This document shows, one piece after another, positions 5,254 to 8,173 of a stretch of DNA of 8,173 bases (positions are counted from its first letter, which is position 1; each line of letters opens with the position of its first letter). Origin of the DNA: Microbacterium sp. (GTDB lineage: Bacteria > Actinomycetota > Actinomycetes > Actinomycetales > Microbacteriaceae). Under the pieces are notes generated by a model. It saw nothing but the letters and a program-made list of their open reading frames with translations, ran no database searches and had not been told where the DNA came from. Made by a program: the position numbers and the translations under genes. The stretch is taken from positions 1-8,173 of the forward strand of contig QFPD01000073.1 of assembly GCA_003248845.1 (NCBI GenBank), written 5' to 3'.

Positions 5254-6243
5254 GTGCCCGAGACCATCACCGTTCCCGCATCCGTCGAGCTCGCCGTCGT
5301 CGAACGCAGCGGCTTCGTCGAGTCCCGACACGCAGGCTCTGCCATCGTGCTGGACGCGGAGGGCGTGCCGCTTCTGACGCTCGGCGACGTCGAGACGCCG
5401 ATCCTGCCGCGCTCGAGCCTGAAGCCGCTGCAGGCGCTCGGCTCACTGACGGCGGGCGCCGTCCTGGACGGCGAGCGCCTGGCCCTTGCCACGGCGAGCC
5501 ACGCCGGCACCGACCGCCACGTCGCCGTCGTGCGGGAGATGCTCACGGCGGGCGGGCTCTCCGAGTCGGACCTCGGCTGCCCCGCGGCGTGGCCGAGCGA
5601 CACCGCGACCCGTGACGAGCTCGTGCGCGAATTGGGGCAGCCCGAGCGCATCCGCATGAACTGCTCCGGAAAGCATGCGGCGATGCTCCTCGCCTGCCGT
5701 GCGAGCGGCTGGGACACGGAGGCCTATCTCGATCCGGAGCATCCGCTCCAGCTGCACATCCGCGAGGTGATCGAGCGCCTGACGGGCGCGAAGATCACCG
5801 TGACGGCGATCGACGGCTGCGGGGCACCCGTGCACGCGATGAGTCTTTCGGCGCTCGCTCGCGCGACGCACCGCATCGGTACGTCGTCGGAGCGGTCGCC
5901 CTTCGCCCTGCATCGCACCGCGGGCGCCCTGGTGCGCGCGGTGCGCGAGAATCCGTGGGCGATCGACGGCCCTGGCCGACAGGACACGATCGCGATCGAG
6001 CGCCTGGGGGTGTTCGCGAAGGGCGGCGCCGAGGGGATCATGATCATGGTCGCGCCGAACGGCACGACGGTCGCCCTCAAGGTGCTCGACGGGTCGGGCC
6101 GCGCGGCTACGGCGATCGCGATCGCCCTGCTCGAGCGCGTGGGCGCGCTCGCGACCGGCGATGTCGCGCAGACGCTCGCGCACCTTCCGCTCGAGGTCCT
6201 CGGCGGCGGACGCGACGTCGGCACGATCAGGGCGACCGTCTGA
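5254..6243 (+). CDS. L-asparaginase, zinc-dependent Rhizobium etli type (asparaginase II family)
   Basis: The enzyme probably hydrolyses L-asparagine to aspartate and ammonia in the cytoplasm; no signal peptide is visible. It has 329 residues, the normal family length. It belongs to the class typified by R. etli ReAV, not to the E. coli AnsA/AnsB type. The Ser-Lys pair SxxK is S54 and K57 (RSSLKPLQ). A second Ser-Lys pair is likely S82 (ATASHAG) with K256 (FAKGGAEG). The zinc ligands known from ReAV are matched by C137 and K140 (MNCSGKHA) and C189 (DGCGAP). All six residues are present, so the enzyme should be active. The GTG start follows TAGGCT by 6 nt, and the next in-frame ATG is far inside the domain. 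It is divergent from the OsmC gene with 39 bp between and convergent with the FtsK-like gene with 12 bp between. Substrate specificity (asparagine versus another amide) is inferred from family. Confidence 0.93.
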   Translation: MPETITVPASVELAVVERSGFVESRHAGSAIVLDAEGVPLLTLGDVETPILPRSSLKPLQALGSLTAGAVLDGERLALATASHAGTDRHVAVVREMLTAGGLSESDLGCPAAWPSDTATRDELVRELGQPERIRMNCSGKHAAMLLACRASGWDTEAYLDPEHPLQLHIREVIERLTGAKITVTAIDGCGAPVHAMSLSALARATHRIGTSSERSPFALHRTAGALVRAVRENPWAIDGPGRQDTIAIERLGVFAKGGAEGIMIMVAPNGTTVALKVLDGSGRAATAIAIALLERVGALATGDVAQTLAHLPLEVLGGGRDVGTIRATV

Positions 6244-6245
6244 TC
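6225..6245 (+). other. Small hairpin across the asparaginase stop codon
   Basis: GATCAG (6225-6230) and CTGATC (6240-6245) form a perfect 6-bp inverted repeat with a 9-nt loop, spanning the TGA at 6241-6243. It could slow polymerase at the convergent junction with the FtsK-like gene. It lacks a U-tract and may be chance. Confidence 0.25.
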
Positions 6246-6255
6246 CGCGCCGCGC

Positions 6256-8173
6256 TCAGGCACCGGGCAACCGTACGCGACGAGCGGGGGTCCCCGGCTC
6301 GACCAGCCACGCGCGGCCGGCTCCGGAGGCGGCGAACGGAGGGAGCTCGCGCGACCCAGTGACGGCTCGGAACTCCGCCGCGCACGCCGCATCGACGACG
6401 ATCGTTCCACGCTCGCGCGCGAGGGCGAGCAGCCGCCACTGCGCGAGCCACGCCTCGGGGGTCCCGACGACGATGTCGGCGCTGTCATCGCCTGTGACGC
6501 GACCGTCCACGATGTCCGAGATCTCGCGCACGCGCACGCCGTTCCGGGCCCACGCGGCGCGAACGGCCTCGGCGTGCGCCCCCGGCGGCAGGACGAGGGC
6601 GAGCAGCCGACCCGGTGCGTGCGCGGCCCACGGAGCCTCGACCCGCTGCGTCGCGCCGGCATCCGCACCCGTACCATCCTCGACCACGGCGACCTGGACC
6701 AGCGTTCGCCCCCATCGGCCCCGCCCCGCGCGGGAATCCGGCGCGAAGTCGGCGGCCTCACCGCCGGCGGCGACGTGATCCGCGCGCGTAGCGAGGGGCA
6801 GTATCAGCCGCTGCGGCACCAGGTCGAGCACGCGCCCGAGCGCGCCTGCGAGTCTGGACACCGCAATGACGATCCTCACCTCGCGCGCCCGCGCCTCGCG
6901 GCACGCGCGTTCGAGTGCAGCGAGCCATGCGACGCCGTGTTCGGCGCCCAGACAGGCCACCAAGCTGTCGGCGTTATCGATCAGCACGACGGATCCACGC
7001 GGCGCACTCTCGAGGTTCATGACGGTGTCCCATGCTCCCTCCGGATCGGCCGGCACCCGGATCGCGGCTCGGGCCTGGGCGCCGATCGTCCGAAGCACGG
7101 TCGTGCGCCCGCTGCCCGGGCCGCCGACGACGACGAGCCCCACCGCGCCAGCGGGAAGAATCACCGCGGACTGCCGCTGTTGCTCGGGTTCGTCGCCCAC
7201 GCCGACGAGGATCTCCGCAGCGGATGCCGCCGTCAGCGCACGCGCGGCCGCGAGATCGATCACATCCGGCAGCGGCGGAAGCCACGGCTGCCGCGCGGGC
7301 TGCAGACCCGACGTCTCGGCACGCACGGCGCCGATGGTCTCGGGCGGGCACAGCGCGACGCGCAGGCGTCGCGGCTCGGTGTCCGCCGCGCGGCGGATGA
7401 GCGCGATGCCTCGCGCCGCCGCCGTCCCCGCCAGACGTACGGCGTCGTCGCGCCCGAGGACCGCCCGCGAGTCGGCGGCATCCGTCACCCGGAAGGCGAT
7501 GCGCAGCGGAGCGTTGGCGAGCACACCGTCGCGGAATGCGCCCGCGGCGCGCTGCGAGGCCAGGACGAGGTGCATGCCGAGCGCGCGCCCGCGGGCAGCG
7601 ATGTCGGCGAAGAGGTCGTGCAGTTCGGGTCGTGCGGCGACGAGGGCGGCGTACTCGTCGACGACGATCACGAGCCGCGCGAGATCCGCGCCGGCCTCAT
7701 CGATGTCGCGCGCTCCTTCCCGGGCGAGCACACGTTCGCGATGGCGGATCTCTGCGCGCAGGCTATCGACGGCCCGTAGCGCCCGTGTCTCGTCGAGGTC
7801 GGTGAGGACGCCCGTCACGTGCGGCAGCCCGGCGAGCGCGTCGAACGTGCGCCCGCCTTTGAAGTCGACGAGAAGCAGAGCGAGCTCCTGTGGAGTGCGC
7901 GTACGGCACATCGCGACCATCCACGTCGTCAGCAGCTCGCTCTTGCCCGACCCGGTCACGCCCACGACGACGGCGTGCGGCCCGTCCGCAACGAGGTCTA
8001 CGACGACCGGCTCACCGGCACTCACCCCGATCGCGGCGGCAAGGCTCGTGCGTCCGCCCACGCGCGGCGTGAGGTCGTCGAGGAGAGTGGTCCCGTCGAC
8101 CCGCTGCCCGAGCGTCGCCGCGCGTGCCGCGAGTAGGGCTGCGGCGCGCTGCGCCTGCGCACGCGACACCGCC
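6256..8173 (-). CDS. FtsK/SpoIIIE-type ATPase, EccC/EssC-like, C-terminal part (5' end outside the window)
   Basis: At least 637 residues of a multi-domain ATPase are visible. Residues are counted from the GTG at 8169, which is probably internal since the frame stays open to the edge. The first module (about 40-285) is a complete FtsK/SpoIIIE domain: Walker A GVTGSGKS (70-77), DFKGG (102-106), LPHVTGVLTD, Walker B LVIVVDE (D171, E172), ASQRAAG and the linker RIAFRVTDAADSRAVLG. The second module (about 300-490) is degenerate: its Walker A is GGPGSGRT with Arg355 for lysine, and its Walker B, VVLIDNAD, has Asn in place of the catalytic Glu. Residues 495-637 may be a third module without any Walker motif. 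One good ATPase followed by weaker copies is the plan of EccC/EssC coupling proteins, which drive export of WXG100 proteins, as opposed to FtsK chromosome translocases. No gamma domain is seen. The gene ends 12 bp from the convergent asparaginase gene. Whether it belongs to a type VII secretion locus depends on sequence to the right. Confidence 0.88.
   Translation of the reverse strand, partial: AVSRAQAQRAAALLAARAATLGQRVDGTTLLDDLTPRVGGRTSLAAAIGVSAGEPVVVDLVADGPHAVVVGVTGSGKSELLTTWMVAMCRTRTPQELALLLVDFKGGRTFDALAGLPHVTGVLTDLDETRALRAVDSLRAEIRHRERVLAREGARDIDEAGADLARLVIVVDEYAALVAARPELHDLFADIAARGRALGMHLVLASQRAAGAFRDGVLANAPLRIAFRVTDAADSRAVLGRDDAVRLAGTAAARGIALIRRAADTEPRRLRVALCPPETIGAVRAETSGLQPARQPWLPPLPDVIDLAAARALTAASAAEILVGVGDEPEQQRQSAVILPAGAVGLVVVGGPGSGRTTVLRTIGAQARAAIRVPADPEGAWDTVMNLESAPRGSVVLIDNADSLVACLGAEHGVAWLAALERACREARAREVRIVIAVSRLAGALGRVLDLVPQRLILPLATRADHVAAGGEAADFAPDSRAGRGRWGRTLVQVAVVEDGTGADAGATQRVEAPWAAHAPGRLLALVLPPGAHAEAVRAAWARNGVRVREISDIVDGRVTGDDSADIVVGTPEAWLAQWRLLALARERGTIVVDAACAAEFRAVTGSRELPPFAASGAGRAWLVEPGTPARRVRLPGA

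Noticed and set aside
6038..6047. GATCATGATC palindrome
   Set aside because: It lies inside the asparaginase gene, where it encodes the expected Ile-Met-Ile-Met strand; no regulatory reason for it.
5724..6761. Open frame of 345 codons on the minus strand
   Set aside because: It overlaps the asparaginase gene antisense and the FtsK-like gene in another frame. Its product is Arg/Ser/Pro-rich with no domain.
6574..7779. Open frame of 401 codons on the plus strand inside the FtsK-like gene
   Set aside because: The opposite strand has intact Walker motifs and family alignment throughout. The plus-strand product is Arg-rich with no motif.

Overview
The window is high-GC DNA packed with genes on both strands. 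It most resembles a chromosomal segment of a Microbacteriaceae actinobacterium (Microbacterium or a close relative). This is inferred from base composition, protein resemblance and start-region architecture; no search was run. I see no rRNA, tRNA, CRISPR array, insertion sequence or phage gene. Eight protein genes fill almost all of the sequence. The first and last are cut by the window edges.

Layout: (1) 2-1741, plus strand: the 3' end of pflB (pyruvate formate-lyase, with its glycine-radical motif) followed by pflA (its radical-SAM activase). The 48-bp gap between them is extremely C-rich. (2) 1747-3815, minus strand: a lipoprotein FKBP-type prolyl isomerase (2862-3815), then dxr (1747-2835), the second enzyme of the MEP isoprenoid pathway. 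(3) 3954-4745, plus strand: a PlsC-family acyltransferase, divergent from the FKBP gene. (4) 4714-5214, minus strand: an OsmC-like protein whose 3' end overlaps the acyltransferase gene by 32 bp. (5) 5254-6243, plus strand: a zinc-type (Rhizobium etli class) L-asparaginase, divergent from the OsmC gene across only 39 bp. (6) 6256-8173, minus strand: the C-terminal part of an FtsK/SpoIIIE ATPase resembling the EccC/EssC coupling proteins of type VII secretion.

The only pair clearly working together is pflB-pflA, which makes acetyl-CoA and formate from pyruvate without oxygen. The other genes are housekeeping or stress functions (isoprenoid precursors, phospholipid synthesis, extracytoplasmic folding, peroxide defence, asparagine breakdown). 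They are grouped by position more than by pathway.

The most interesting signals are regulatory. The pflB-pflA junction carries a C-rich tract and an inverted repeat that could hide the pflA ribosome binding site, competing with a second hairpin inside the pflA start region. Four of the genes (dxr, the acyltransferase, OsmC and asparaginase) have a -10-like hexamer ending exactly 6 nt before the start codon, the geometry expected for leaderless mRNAs. I did not find a convincing new multi-gene system here. The truncated FtsK/EccC-like gene suggests that anything of that kind would lie beyond the right edge.
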